A stretch of 13,589 nucleotides of DNA from Spirochaeta sp. (GCA_030590585.1 JAUUYD010000016.1:1-13589), one strand, 5' to 3'; counted from the first letter of the stretch, positions 1 to 7,787 are shown. The notes: generated by a model from the sequence alone, not told the origin. Program-made: numbers and translations.

Positions 1-1082
1 AGAGCCCTGGACCCGGAGTCGCCGCTGGCGACTCCCTTCCGCGGCAAGCCGCGGGGTATGAACCCTTGCTTTCCCTGCTCTCTCTCGGGAATGAACAAGT
101 TCACTCCACTCGTTCGTTTGGGAATCAGGGATGCTGTGTCACCGCCAGGGCCGCCGGTAACTGTTCCGCCGCTTCCAACCGTTTGGCCAGCCAGAGCGAT
201 TCCCGAGGTCAACAATTCCAGAAAATGACCCTTAACACCAACCCCTTCAGGATCTACGAAGAGAGCCTGGGACAGGGGAACAATCCCCGTAATACCCCGG
301 GAAACAAGATTGCCGCAGGCGCTCATGTGACTGCGGATCTTCTCCAGGCTTGCCGGGGTTTTATTTTTATCGATACCACCCTTAATCAGCTTTTTAACCG
401 CCTCATCACTCCACACTCGGGAGAACAGGGCATCGGCAGCCAGGGACAGAGGGCTGCCGTGTAATTTGGATGATTCCACATAGGCGGCGAAGACGGCGGA
501 CTCGGCGGCGGTAGGCAGAACAACGGCATCCGGGGGGATGTTGTCGTTGGCCATATCCCGGGATATTTCGGCAATCAGAGGTTCTATACCCCCGGCATTG
601 TTATAGGCTGACCGGAAGATATCCTTATCAAGATTTTCCTTTTTCAGACCGGCAATCCAGGACCGCAGTTCGGCGGATTCCAGTACTCCGCCGGGAACCA
701 GTTCCTGATGGAAGGGAGAGGCACTTTCAAAGGGCCAGGAGGAGAGAACCATCTGACAGAAACCGTGGATGGTATAGATCGCCGAACGGTCGAAACCTGA
801 GACCGCTCTCAGGTAACGTTCCCTCTCCTCCGGGCTGCGTTCCGCCTCCCCGGCTCTCAAGGCTAAAAGGGAGCGAATGCGTTCCTTCATCTCCCGGGCG
901 GCCCGGTTGGTAAAAGTCACCACCAGTATCTCGTCAATTTTCAGTGGATTCTCATCCCGGCCCACCAGCCGGGTTACCATGCGTTCCAGGGCGTAGGTTT
1001 TCCCGGTTCCCGCCGATGCTTCCAGAAGCATGGTACCTTCTATCGGAGAGGTTTCAGGGTTGAAAACTTTCGTGCTGCTCAC
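1..1082 (-). CDS. recB: RecB, helicase/nuclease subunit of exonuclease V (N-terminal part, runs off the left edge)
   Basis: RecB is the 3'-5' helicase and nuclease subunit of RecBCD, which processes double-strand breaks in the cytoplasm. About 360 codons are visible. The start is GTG at 1082, overlapping the recC stop in GTGA, which implies translational coupling. Seen: UvrD-type Walker A EASAGTGKT at residues 21-29, motif Ia (VVTFTNRAAREMKERI) at about 53-68, and a TIHGFC motif at about 101-106. Up to about residue 305 the protein looks normal for the N-terminal RecB helicase region. From about residue 310 to the edge it becomes Gly/Ser/Arg-rich and does not look like RecB; this part is encoded by the hairpin repeat at 15-127 and its flank. 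The frame is open to base 1, so an in-frame insertion is plausible, but a break beyond the edge cannot be excluded. The catalytic DEFQDTD motif and nuclease domain lie outside the window. Confidence 0.92.
   Translation of the reverse strand, partial: MSSTKVFNPETSPIEGTMLLEASAGTGKTYALERMVTRLVGRDENPLKIDEILVVTFTNRAAREMKERIRSLLALRAGEAERSPEERERYLRAVSGFDRSAIYTIHGFCQMVLSSWPFESASPFHQELVPGGVLESAELRSWIAGLKKENLDKDIFRSAYNNAGGIEPLIAEISRDMANDNIPPDAVVLPTAAESAVFAAYVESSKLHGSPLSLAADALFSRVWSDEAVKKLIKGGIDKNKTPASLEKIRSHMSACGNLVSRGITGIVPLSQALFVDPEGVGVKGHFLELLTSGIALAGQTVGSGGTVTGGPGGDTASLIPKRTSGVNLFIPEREQGKQGFIPRGLPRKGVASGDSGSRA
15..127. repeat. Hairpin-rich dispersed repeat, copy 1, inside recB
   Basis: Three inverted repeats follow one another. 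The first has perfect 9-bp arms GGAGTCGCC (15-23) and GGCGACTCC (27-35). The second has perfect 7-bp arms CCGCGGC (39-45) and GCCGCGG (48-54). The third has 9-bp arms at 88-96 and 99-107 with one mismatch. Bases 50-107 align without gaps to 7639-7696 with 49 of 58 identical by eye, and both copies end in TTGGGAATCA. Copy 1 lies within the open recB frame on the minus strand. The outer ends are uncertain; only 50-127 is shared with copy 2. Confidence 0.8.
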
Positions 1083-4000
1083 AGTATGCCCCCGCTGCGG
1101 TAGAGGTTTTCCCAGACCCGGGCAAAGGCCCCGGAGGAGAAGTCGGGGTTCTTCAGATAGCGCTGCCGGTATTGGCAGTCCCGAATTTCGGTGGAGCCCC
1201 ATTTGTTGTTGAGGATACCGTACCAGGCATCTTCGGCTGCCTCGGCCAGTCGTCCTTCCACAGGGTCTTTTTTGTCTGCGGCGGTCAGTTTATCCGCCAG
1301 ATCCGGGTAAAGCGGCAGGGGGGAGGACTCCCCGTCCCGGAAACTGAGAATCAGAGAGCGCAGTATGGACAAAGGGTTCTGCAGAACTACAATATCCTCG
1401 TCCCGGCTGCCCTCCCCCGGACGGTCCTGAGCTCTGAAGAAGTACCGGCGGAGAGGTTTGGGCCGGGGGCTTAAGTGAAACACACGGATTTCCTTCGGGG
1501 CCCCTTCTCCAAGGGCAGCGCCTATCATCAGGGCTGCCGCCCAGGAACGCAGATTGTGCCGGGAATGGACCTCTTTGCCTGAGATGAAATCCAGCAGGGT
1601 CCACACTTCGGGGTTTTCCTCACCCCCGGATTTCAGGAGCCGCAGGCCGGTGATGCGGCCTTCAATGTAAAGCTGCGTTTCCCCGATATCGGCATCGGGA
1701 TCAGCGGGAGTTGTAATCACCGGGGCCGGCAGATTGAGAATTGTTCCCGGCTGAGGGCGGCGAACCGGGGCGGCCTCAGGGGGCGCAAGTTTCAGTCCCG
1801 GAACAAAGCGGCAGCCGAAGGGTTCGCCGATGTCCAGGTCCTTGTCGATGAGCTCTTTCAGGGCGTCGGCCAGTTCGACCGCCTCTTCCCTCCAGGCTTC
1901 GGCCTGAAGCTCCCCTGCCGGGGTGTCGGCAACCGATCCCTCCAGATGAAGCTGCCTGCGAAAATCATCCACAAGGGTTTCCGGATTGAGCAGAGCCTGG
2001 GGGTTCTCGCTGATGTGGGCGTTACGCCAGCTCCACCAGTCCAGAAACCCTGCTTCCAGCACATCGTCTTCTCCAAGGTCGGCCTCGTCGTCCTCCCGGG
2101 GAGTTTCCAGGCGCCGGCGGTAGAAGTACTCCACGGGGTTCTTGAGAAATCTCACCGGGGTTTGCCAGTCCAGGGAATCCTCATCTTCCCGAGGGGGCAG
2201 GGGGGATGATTCCGGCGCCGGTTTTTTCACTCCTCTATACAGGGTTTCGGCCAGGGCCAGGGCTTCTGATGAGGAGCTTGCCAATTGACCTCTCCCCATC
2301 AGGGCGGATGGGTGGAAGGGGTTCAGGGGGTGGCGCCTGACAAGAGTTTTGGCGCCCTCCCCCAGATGCTCGAAGAGTTCCACTAATGGGGCTGCCGGGG
2401 AGAGGGGGTCGCCGCGCTCGGGGTCTCTGCCGGTGTAGAAGAGTGAGAGATGATCCTGCGCGGAGAAGATGCTTTCCAGGAGGGCAAAACGGTCCACCGA
2501 CTCCCGGGAGAGGTCAATAAACTTCGGCACCTTATCCCGAAGATCAAAACCGGTGAGATACTCACGGCCGGGCCAGGCACCCTCATCCAGACCCAGAATG
2601 TAGATGCGCCGGAAAGGGATGGCCCGGGTGGGCTTGAGAGACGCGCAGGTAACACCCCGGGACAGATAGCGCCCACGGCGACTGCCGGAAGGGCTGGTAA
2701 ACTCCTCCAGCAGGGAGGAAAAAGCGGACCAGGGAATGGTGTCCCCTGAGAAATCACTGAGTCCATTCACGTCCTCATCAAGAGCCAGGAGGTCACGGAA
2801 GGCTCCCTTGATGCGCAGACGGTCCCCCTCGTCATTCTCGGCCTCTTCACCCTCCCGGCGGGGAGTGAGCCAGTGCTCAACAATCATCTCCCACTTGAGG
2901 GTCCAGTCCTTCAGGCTGAGATTCTCCGAGTCCAGGGACCGCAGCTCTTCATCGAGAGTCCGGATAACATGAATGAGCTCCCCGGCTGTATCCGCATCAG
3001 AGTCCCCGGCAAGTTCCGCCGGGAGAAGGTCGGTCCGATCGTCCTCATCGTGGTAGTAACCGGCCAGAAGCCTCTCGAAAGCGGTTTCCCAGGCTCCGGT
3101 GCGGGGGTCGGCGGCGCCCTCTTTACTTCGGTGCTCATCATCAACTCCCCAGCGGATGTGGAGATCCTCCACAATGCGCCGCCATGTGTCTGCGGTTTCC
3201 CCGGCGGTTCCAGCGGCTCCGAACTTACCCGCTGAGGGGGCGAAACAGGGATTGGCGAACAGGCTGAGAAGGGCGGCCCGGCCGAAACGGGAACCTGGTA
3301 GCTCCATCAGGGCCTTGTGAGCCGCGGGATATGGGGCTTCGGTGCGGGAAGGAAGATCAGTGAGGTTGAAGTTCAGATGGTCCGGGGCCTCGTGGAAGGC
3401 TTCCCCGCCGCCGCGGCCATCAGGGCTCCCCTGAAGGACCGGGGCATCCCCAGCCGCCTGTGATGGAAAAATCGATTCGATGTAGGGAGCGTAGCGGCTG
3501 ATGTCCGGGGCCAGAACCCCGATCTGCGTCGGGGCCAGATTATCGTCATCTCTGAGGGCTTCGAGTATGCGGTCTTTGAGCACCTCCACCGCCCGGCGGG
3601 GCCCGCTCACATTGTGGAAGGCCAGGCTGCCGTCATCTTCTACCGACCCCTCCAGGGGAGCATCCTCAATCATCGAGGCGCGCAGCCGATGGAGCAGGGC
3701 GCCCTCCTCCCCGGGATTCTCCCAGTTCTCATCAACGGTAATCCCCCCGGCCGCTCCCCCGCCGGCATCCAGAACCGGCAGCAGGGCGGCAAAACCCGCA
3801 GACAACCGGGCGTTGTTCCTCAGAAAGGACTGTTCAACGGCCGGACCGTCTGGGGAATTGCCGGTACCGCCGGCCGCTCCGCCCCCGGCAGGGTCAGCAA
3901 AAAGCTCCCCCTGTTCCTGTGAACCCCGGGAAAAGGCAAAAACCTTCGACGGCGTGAGTATGAAGTGGTGCACCTCGAAATCCGCAGCCAGATAACGGAA

Positions 4001-4867
4001 AAACCGCAGACCGGTTTCCCCGAGAAACATGGATCCGAAAAGGACAATCCGGGCGGACTTCGACGGCGGGGCGGAAAACCGGGAACCGGCAGACTCCGGG
4101 TTGAACCCCTCGGCATCATACGACTCCCCGGAGGCCATCACCTCGGAGAGCACCCGGCTCAAATGGGTGTAAGGCGCATCTTTCCCGAAGATTCTCCGCC
4201 ACAGACCCCGCTGCCAGGCCTCGGCTTCGGCCCCATCTGTTAATGCAGGTTTTACACCCCCCAGATAGCGTTCCCCCCGGTCCCAGGCTTCCACCAGAGG
4301 CAGGCAGTTCATCCCGTAATGGTAGAAAATCCCGGCTAAGGCATCGGCAAGCTGCCAGAGGCGCTCACCCCCGGCGGCGGCATTTTCACTGAAGCCGGCA
4401 CCACCGCTCCCGGCACTCCTGCCTCCGGTGGAGCCGCTTCCCAGGGAAGCCATGTAATTCCGAAGGGGATCGTAAGTCGCATCATCCCCGGCAAGAACCT
4501 CTTCCAGAGCCTTGAAAACCGTCAGCTTCATTCCATCCATGAAGAGAAGACCCCGGGTAGTGGGCCTACCGTCAGAAGTCTCCACCTCTCCGACATCAGA
4601 TCCGGCTTCATCCATCAACAGAAGACCCCGGGCCGTGGGATAACCCGAAGCAAACTTCCTGAGACCCTGCTCAGGCATCAGTATCCGGGGTCCCATCACC
4701 GCCCCCTGCTGCTTTGCTAGGAAACGAATAAGCCACTCCCCCAACCCGGAGTTCTGCACAACGGTGTACACCGGGTCGGAAAGGGGGGTCTTCTGGAGAA
4801 AAATATCGGGGAAACCCTCGGGAAAGGATTCCAGACGGGAAGATTGGTGGAGGTGGTATCCGCTCAT
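1079..4867 (-). CDS. recC: RecC, gamma subunit of exonuclease V
   Basis: RecC is the scaffold and Chi-recognition subunit of RecBCD; it is an inactivated helicase. The protein is about 1262 residues, longer than the roughly 1120 of E. coli RecC. I chose ATG at 4867 because YHLHQSSRLESF followed by VVQNSGLGEWL matches the RecC N-terminus. The frame is open upstream to a TTG at 4924, but that 19-residue extension looks non-homologous. Numbering from TTG 4924, other RecC-like blocks are LFGSMFLGETGLRFF (about 295-310), LAPTQIGVLAPDISRYAPYI (about 470-490) and RAIPFRRIYILGLDEGAWPG (about 770-790). The extra length comes partly from a 25-codon tandem repeat near residues 95-130 and partly from Gly/Ala-rich stretches near 160-185, 345-360, 385-395 and 505-510. 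The stop overlaps the recB start. The gene is very G+C-rich compared with higBA beside it. Confidence 0.95.
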   Translation of the reverse strand: MSGYHLHQSSRLESFPEGFPDIFLQKTPLSDPVYTVVQNSGLGEWLIRFLAKQQGAVMGPRILMPEQGLRKFASGYPTARGLLLMDEAGSDVGEVETSDGRPTTRGLLFMDGMKLTVFKALEEVLAGDDATYDPLRNYMASLGSGSTGGRSAGSGGAGFSENAAAGGERLWQLADALAGIFYHYGMNCLPLVEAWDRGERYLGGVKPALTDGAEAEAWQRGLWRRIFGKDAPYTHLSRVLSEVMASGESYDAEGFNPESAGSRFSAPPSKSARIVLFGSMFLGETGLRFFRYLAADFEVHHFILTPSKVFAFSRGSQEQGELFADPAGGGAAGGTGNSPDGPAVEQSFLRNNARLSAGFAALLPVLDAGGGAAGGITVDENWENPGEEGALLHRLRASMIEDAPLEGSVEDDGSLAFHNVSGPRRAVEVLKDRILEALRDDDNLAPTQIGVLAPDISRYAPYIESIFPSQAAGDAPVLQGSPDGRGGGEAFHEAPDHLNFNLTDLPSRTEAPYPAAHKALMELPGSRFGRAALLSLFANPCFAPSAGKFGAAGTAGETADTWRRIVEDLHIRWGVDDEHRSKEGAADPRTGAWETAFERLLAGYYHDEDDRTDLLPAELAGDSDADTAGELIHVIRTLDEELRSLDSENLSLKDWTLKWEMIVEHWLTPRREGEEAENDEGDRLRIKGAFRDLLALDEDVNGLSDFSGDTIPWSAFSSLLEEFTSPSGSRRGRYLSRGVTCASLKPTRAIPFRRIYILGLDEGAWPGREYLTGFDLRDKVPKFIDLSRESVDRFALLESIFSAQDHLSLFYTGRDPERGDPLSPAAPLVELFEHLGEGAKTLVRRHPLNPFHPSALMGRGQLASSSSEALALAETLYRGVKKPAPESSPLPPREDEDSLDWQTPVRFLKNPVEYFYRRRLETPREDDEADLGEDDVLEAGFLDWWSWRNAHISENPQALLNPETLVDDFRRQLHLEGSVADTPAGELQAEAWREEAVELADALKELIDKDLDIGEPFGCRFVPGLKLAPPEAAPVRRPQPGTILNLPAPVITTPADPDADIGETQLYIEGRITGLRLLKSGGEENPEVWTLLDFISGKEVHSRHNLRSWAAALMIGAALGEGAPKEIRVFHLSPRPKPLRRYFFRAQDRPGEGSRDEDIVVLQNPLSILRSLILSFRDGESSPLPLYPDLADKLTAADKKDPVEGRLAEAAEDAWYGILNNKWGSTEIRDCQYRQRYLKNPDFSSGAFARVWENLYRSGGIL
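4534..4640 (-). repeat. In-frame 75-bp direct repeat inside recC
   Basis: A stretch around AGAAGACCCCGGG at 4545-4557 recurs at 4620-4632, exactly 75 bases away. Similarity extends over about 30 bases each (4534-4565 and 4609-4640). At the protein level PTARGLLLMD and PTTRGLLFMD appear 25 residues apart, so the reading frame is kept. Confidence 0.8.
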
Positions 4868-4937
4868 TAACCTATCATAAACCAATGATGAGAAAAAAAT
4901 CTTACATTGTCCGGAATCAGTCAATTATTAATTATGT

Positions 4938-4966
4938 TTGACATCATTATCGCGGAGCGTTATTAT
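4938..4966 (+). promoter_or_regulatory. Promoter of higBA with possible HigA operator
   Basis: TTGACA at 4938-4943 and TATTAT at 4961-4966 are separated by exactly 17 bases, near the sigma-70 ideal. The spacer contains CGCGGAGCG (4951-4959) with imperfectly complementary AT flanks, a candidate operator for HigA autoregulation (inference). The -10 ends only 5 bases before the higB ATG, so the mRNA should be leaderless or nearly so. Confidence 0.75.
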
Positions 4967-4971
4967 TCAGC

Positions 4972-5253
4972 ATGATTGTTTCTTTTGGTTGTAGTGAGAC
5001 GGAGAAAGTCTGGAACCAGATATATTCCCGAAAGCTACCGGGAGACATTCAACGAACGGGACTTAGAAAACTCATCATTCTTCACAGATCGAAGGATCTG
5101 AACGATTTACGAATACCGCCAGGGCATCGACTTGAAGCTTTATCGGGAATCCGCAAAGGACAACACAGTATCAGAATTAATGGACAATGGAGAATCTGCT
5201 TCAGATGGAATGGTGGTTTGATTACTGATGTTGAGATTGTCGACTATCACTAG
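4972..5253 (+). CDS. higB: HigB-type toxin, RelE/ParE superfamily
   Basis: This 93-residue protein matches the HigB (plasmid maintenance killer) family over its full length: MIVSFGCSETEKVW at the start, LRKLIILHRS and LRIPPGHRLEALSG in the middle, and the hallmark HSIRINGQWRICFRW followed by DVEIVDYH at the end. Family members are ribosome-dependent mRNA endonucleases held inactive by HigA. The toxin gene comes first, as usual for higBA, and its TAG stop overlaps the ribosome binding site of higA nine bases before the higA ATG. The ATG at 4972 is the canonical family start, yet no Shine-Dalgarno precedes it; the promoter lies directly upstream. The gene is poorer in G+C than recC. It may be active, since no damage is visible. 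Confidence 0.93.
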   Translation: MIVSFGCSETEKVWNQIYSRKLPGDIQRTGLRKLIILHRSKDLNDLRIPPGHRLEALSGIRKGQHSIRINGQWRICFRWNGGLITDVEIVDYH

Positions 5254-5262
5254 GAGATACAT

Positions 5263-5556
5263 ATGGAACGTATACCGGATGTTACACCAGGAGAGATTCT
5301 CAGTGAAGAATTTCTTGGACCCATGGGTATCACAGCCTATCGTTTAGCAAAGGATACCAGAATGCCTGCCACGAGAATCTCTGAGATTCTTAAGGGCCGG
5401 CGGAAGATTACAGCCGATACGGCATTACGTCTCTCAGCCTATTTTGGAAACTCGGCAGATTTCTGGTTGGGGATTCAGGATGAATATGACCTTCGGAAGC
5501 AAAAAACCAATATTGAGGATGAACTGAAAGATATTCCTCATGCGACAGCTTCTTAA
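5263..5556 (+). CDS. higA: HigA-type antitoxin, XRE-family DNA-binding protein
   Basis: This 97-residue protein is a typical HigA. It opens with a TPGEILSEEFLGPMGIT segment (about residues 8-24), then a helix-turn-helix YRLAKDTRMPATRISEILKG (about 26-45), the family signature RKITADTALRLSAYFG (47-62), and SADFWLGIQDEYDLR (64-78). HigA neutralises HigB and represses the shared promoter. AGGAG seven bases before the ATG is a good ribosome binding site, overlapping the higB stop. The acidic C-terminal tail after residue 80 is probably flexible. No clear terminator follows; 5557-5690 contains only an A6/T6 stretch and nothing I can name. Confidence 0.95.
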   Translation: MERIPDVTPGEILSEEFLGPMGITAYRLAKDTRMPATRISEILKGRRKITADTALRLSAYFGNSADFWLGIQDEYDLRKQKTNIEDELKDIPHATAS

Positions 5557-5690
5557 TTCTTCCCCTGAGGAAAACTCCCTGAAAGTCTTAAAAAACCCGC
5601 AGATTTTTTGAACAGACGATCGAATCGGATGTGCAGAATACGAAGAGCCTCCCCACACTCTATCATAGCACAATTCCCCTCCCTCAGGTT

Positions 5691-5886
5691 ATGCTTAACC
5701 CCATGTTTTCCGTCGAGTTCAAAATCCGTGATTACGAATGCGACCAGCAGGGCATCGTCAACAATGCCTGTCTACCTGAACTATCTCCAGTATGCCCGGC
5801 ATGAATACGGCTTATCGGCTGGACTGGACTGGATTGGCTGGAACTGGGCCGAAGTGGATTATTTTTGGAATTACCCGAACTTTTAA
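5691..5886 (+). pseudogene. Frameshifted, truncated copy of the YbgC-like thioesterase gene
   Basis: Bases 5691-5768 match the start of the intact thioesterase gene (6008-6085) at 72 of 78 positions by eye. An extra T at about 5769 shifts the frame and leads to TGA at 5802-5804. A further five extra bases (GGACT, about 5821-5825) bring back the original frame too late. About 35 bases are then missing compared with the intact gene, and similarity fades after GTGGATTATTTT near 5867. The catalytic motif region (DQQGIVNNA) is still readable, so decay is fairly recent. The copies start 317 bases apart, as expected for tandem duplication. The rest of the gap to the intact gene (5887-6007) holds nothing recognisable. 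Confidence 0.85.
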
Positions 5887-6007
5887 CCGGCAGGACTTCA
5901 ACAGCCGTTCAATCGTCAGGCAGCAAACCGGCGAACCTCGACTTCCGAACCGTTCCCCAGGTCTTACAGACAACACATGTCATTGATGGCCCTCCCCATC
6001 CCCGGTT

Positions 6008-6412
6008 ATGCTTAACCCCATGTTTTCCATCGAGTTCAAAATCAGGGATTACGAGTGCGATCAGCAGGGCATCGTGAACAATGCCGTCTATTTGAACTAT
6101 CTCCAGTATGCCAGACATGAATACGGTCTATGGGCAGGACTGGATTGGCTGGAACTGGGAAGGCGGGGAATTGATCTTGTAATCCGCCGTGCCGAGCTGG
6201 ATTATTTCCGCCCCTTGAAACCGGGAATGATAATACGTGTGACGGCGAATCCCTTGCGGAAAGGAAAGTTCCGCCTCTATTTCGAGCAGGAGATTCTCAT
6301 TCTCCCTGAAGAAGAAGTGGCTGTGAAAGCTCTGATGACCACCGCCTGTATCGTCGACGGCCGCCCTGCGGCTCCCCCGGAACTGGATGGATGGTTCGGA
6401 CCGCCGAATTGA
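6008..6412 (+). CDS. YbgC/FadM-like acyl-CoA thioesterase (hotdog fold)
   Basis: The product is 134 residues, the usual size of a single hotdog domain. The 4-hydroxybenzoyl-CoA thioesterase-type signature is clear: DYECDQQGIVNNAVYLNYLQ followed by YARHEY (residues 14-39), with D18 as the expected catalytic Asp. Downstream, VIRRAELDYFRPLKPGMIIRV (about 58-78) is the typical second block. Family members hydrolyse acyl-CoA thioesters; the substrate cannot be read from sequence. No Shine-Dalgarno precedes ATG 6008 or the second ATG at 6020. The second ATG begins MFSIEFKIR, which fits the usual YbgC start just as well. A damaged copy lies directly upstream. The metallophosphoesterase gene follows after 15 bases. 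Confidence 0.9.
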   Translation: MLNPMFSIEFKIRDYECDQQGIVNNAVYLNYLQYARHEYGLWAGLDWLELGRRGIDLVIRRAELDYFRPLKPGMIIRVTANPLRKGKFRLYFEQEILILPEEEVAVKALMTTACIVDGRPAAPPELDGWFGPPN

Positions 6413-6427
6413 ACCATAATTACTGTT

Positions 6428-7501
6428 ATGCCAGGTTCAAGGTCCTCAGATAAAAGCAGCCAATTTACCCTTCATCTTTCAAATGCCCGGGATATCCCCT
6501 ATAACCCCGATGAAAAATGGGTAATCTACAGCGACCTCCACATGGGTAACGGGAGTCGTCGGGACGATTTTTCCCGGAATTCCGAACTCTTTTACTCAAC
6601 ACTTTCAGAGTATTACCAACCGAAGGGCTACGGCCTCATACTCAACGGCGATACCGAGGAATTGCATAAGTTCACCTGGCATCAGGTTTTTCGTGCCTGG
6701 AAGAAAATCTATTCTCAGTTTGACCTCTTCGCCCGGGACGGCAAGCTGATTAAAACCGTGGGAAATCACGATGCCCGGCTTATTATGGACCTGAAAGGTC
6801 ACCACCCCTATAAAATGGATACTGTTATCAGATTATCCGGCCTGGACTACCCGGTACTGATTTATCACGGACACCAGGTGTCTGCGCTTTATGAGCGCTT
6901 CAACGATATCAGCCGAATCGGGGTGAGATACTTCGCCATGCCGCTGGGCATTATGAATTACTCGGTGGCTCATGACAGCCGCAAGCGGCATTACATGGAG
7001 AAGCGAATCTACAAGTACTCCAGGCGGGAACAGCTCGTTTCCATCATCGGCCACACCCACCGGCCCCTTTTTGAATCACTTACCATGGCGGAAACCTTGA
7101 GATTCCGAATTGAGCATCTGTTAACCAGGTACAGAAAATCAACAACTGAACAAAAACTCAGAATTGAGAGGGAAATCAAGGAGTATCGAAAAGATCTTCT
7201 TGAATGGAGGTCTCAAAAACGCAGACCGGATCTGCAGAGCGGCATATACGATGAGGATGATATTCCGGTTCCCTGCATGTTCAATTCGGGTACGGTTATT
7301 GGGAAACGGGGTATAACCTGCCTGGAACTCACCGGGGGTAAGATCAGACTGATGCACTGGTTTGACGATAAAACCGACGAACAGTACGTCGATCGGAAAA
7401 ACCGTCACTTGAAATCTCTTCAAGGGGGACATATTCATAGATTGGAACTGCGCCAGGCCACCATGGAATATGTGATGGACAGTATTCGGCTTCTTTCATG
7501 A
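6428..7501 (+). CDS. Calcineurin-like metallophosphoesterase
   Basis: This 357-residue cytoplasmic protein carries the full set of metallophosphoesterase motifs: SDLHMG (35-40), NGDTEE (73-78), GNHD (112-115), a YHGH block (146-149) and GHTH (208-211). These ligands bind two metal ions and hydrolyse phosphomonoesters or diesters. The arrangement resembles LpxH-like and related bacterial phosphohydrolases, but the protein is longer. A charged, probably helical or coiled-coil insert lies between GHTH and the last beta strands (about residues 220-265). No signal peptide is visible. The gene follows the thioesterase by 15 bases and is probably cotranscribed; the ribosome binding site is weak. The substrate is unknown. 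Confidence 0.9.
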   Translation: MPGSRSSDKSSQFTLHLSNARDIPYNPDEKWVIYSDLHMGNGSRRDDFSRNSELFYSTLSEYYQPKGYGLILNGDTEELHKFTWHQVFRAWKKIYSQFDLFARDGKLIKTVGNHDARLIMDLKGHHPYKMDTVIRLSGLDYPVLIYHGHQVSALYERFNDISRIGVRYFAMPLGIMNYSVAHDSRKRHYMEKRIYKYSRREQLVSIIGHTHRPLFESLTMAETLRFRIEHLLTRYRKSTTEQKLRIEREIKEYRKDLLEWRSQKRRPDLQSGIYDEDDIPVPCMFNSGTVIGKRGITCLELTGGKIRLMHWFDDKTDEQYVDRKNRHLKSLQGGHIHRLELRQATMEYVMDSIRLLS

Positions 7502-7523
7502 ATGTGATAATGGCATGATTTTT

Positions 7524-7552
7524 CTGTCAGACAGTAACTTTCGGGGTATACT
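7524..7552 (+). promoter_or_regulatory. Candidate promoter upstream of the dehydrogenase-like gene
   Basis: CTGTCA (7524-7529) and TATACT (7547-7552) are spaced by 17 bases. The -35 overlaps a perfect short inverted repeat CTGTCAGACAG (7524-7534), a possible operator. A strong ribosome binding site AGGAGG (7571-7576) and an ATG (7580) follow, but the sequence after that ATG is largely the dispersed repeat. Confidence 0.5.
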
Positions 7553-7632
7553 GCGGTTAAATAACCATAAAGGAGGTTAATGATTCACTGTTCACTCATA
7601 AAGCCTAGACGGCTGGGTGAAATGAACGGTCT

Positions 7633-7760
7633 CATACCCGCGGGGTATGCGACCATGCTTTCCCTGCGCTCATTCGGGAGTGAACTAGTTCACTCCGGCT
7701 CATATTTAGGGTCGTACCGCAGCGTAGCGAGGAAAGATCCCGACATTCGCTTGGGAATCA
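7633..7760. repeat. Hairpin-rich dispersed repeat, copy 2, intergenic
   Basis: The copy starts with a perfect hairpin CATACCC-GCG-GGGTATG (7633-7649). Bases 7639-7696 match copy 1 in recB (50-107). A perfect 20-bp palindrome with half-site GGAGTGAACT spans 7677-7696. Compared with copy 1 it carries about 44 extra bases (about 7697-7745), including CGCAGCGTAGCG, before the shared end TTGGGAATCA (7751-7760). It sits between the promoter with its first ribosome binding site and the dehydrogenase-like gene. Confidence 0.8.
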
Positions 7761-7787
7761 TAAATAAACGCCGGAGGGGGGTGTTTT

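Noticed and set aside
66..464. Plus-strand open frame opposite recB
   Set aside because: It lies antisense to recB and begins within the repeat; the minus-strand frame has clear helicase motifs.
2383..3995. Several open frames of 100-160 codons on both strands within recC
   Set aside because: They arise from the high G+C content of recC, have no start signals of their own, and lie in other frames of a well-supported gene.
4868..4924. Upstream TTG start for recC
   Set aside because: The 19 extra residues do not resemble the RecC N-terminus, while ATG 4867 places the conserved start correctly.
5557..5690. Possible higA terminator in the A6/T6 stretch
   Set aside because: AAAAAA and TTTTTT around CCCGCAGA would form only an A-T stem without G-C pairs, which is not convincing.
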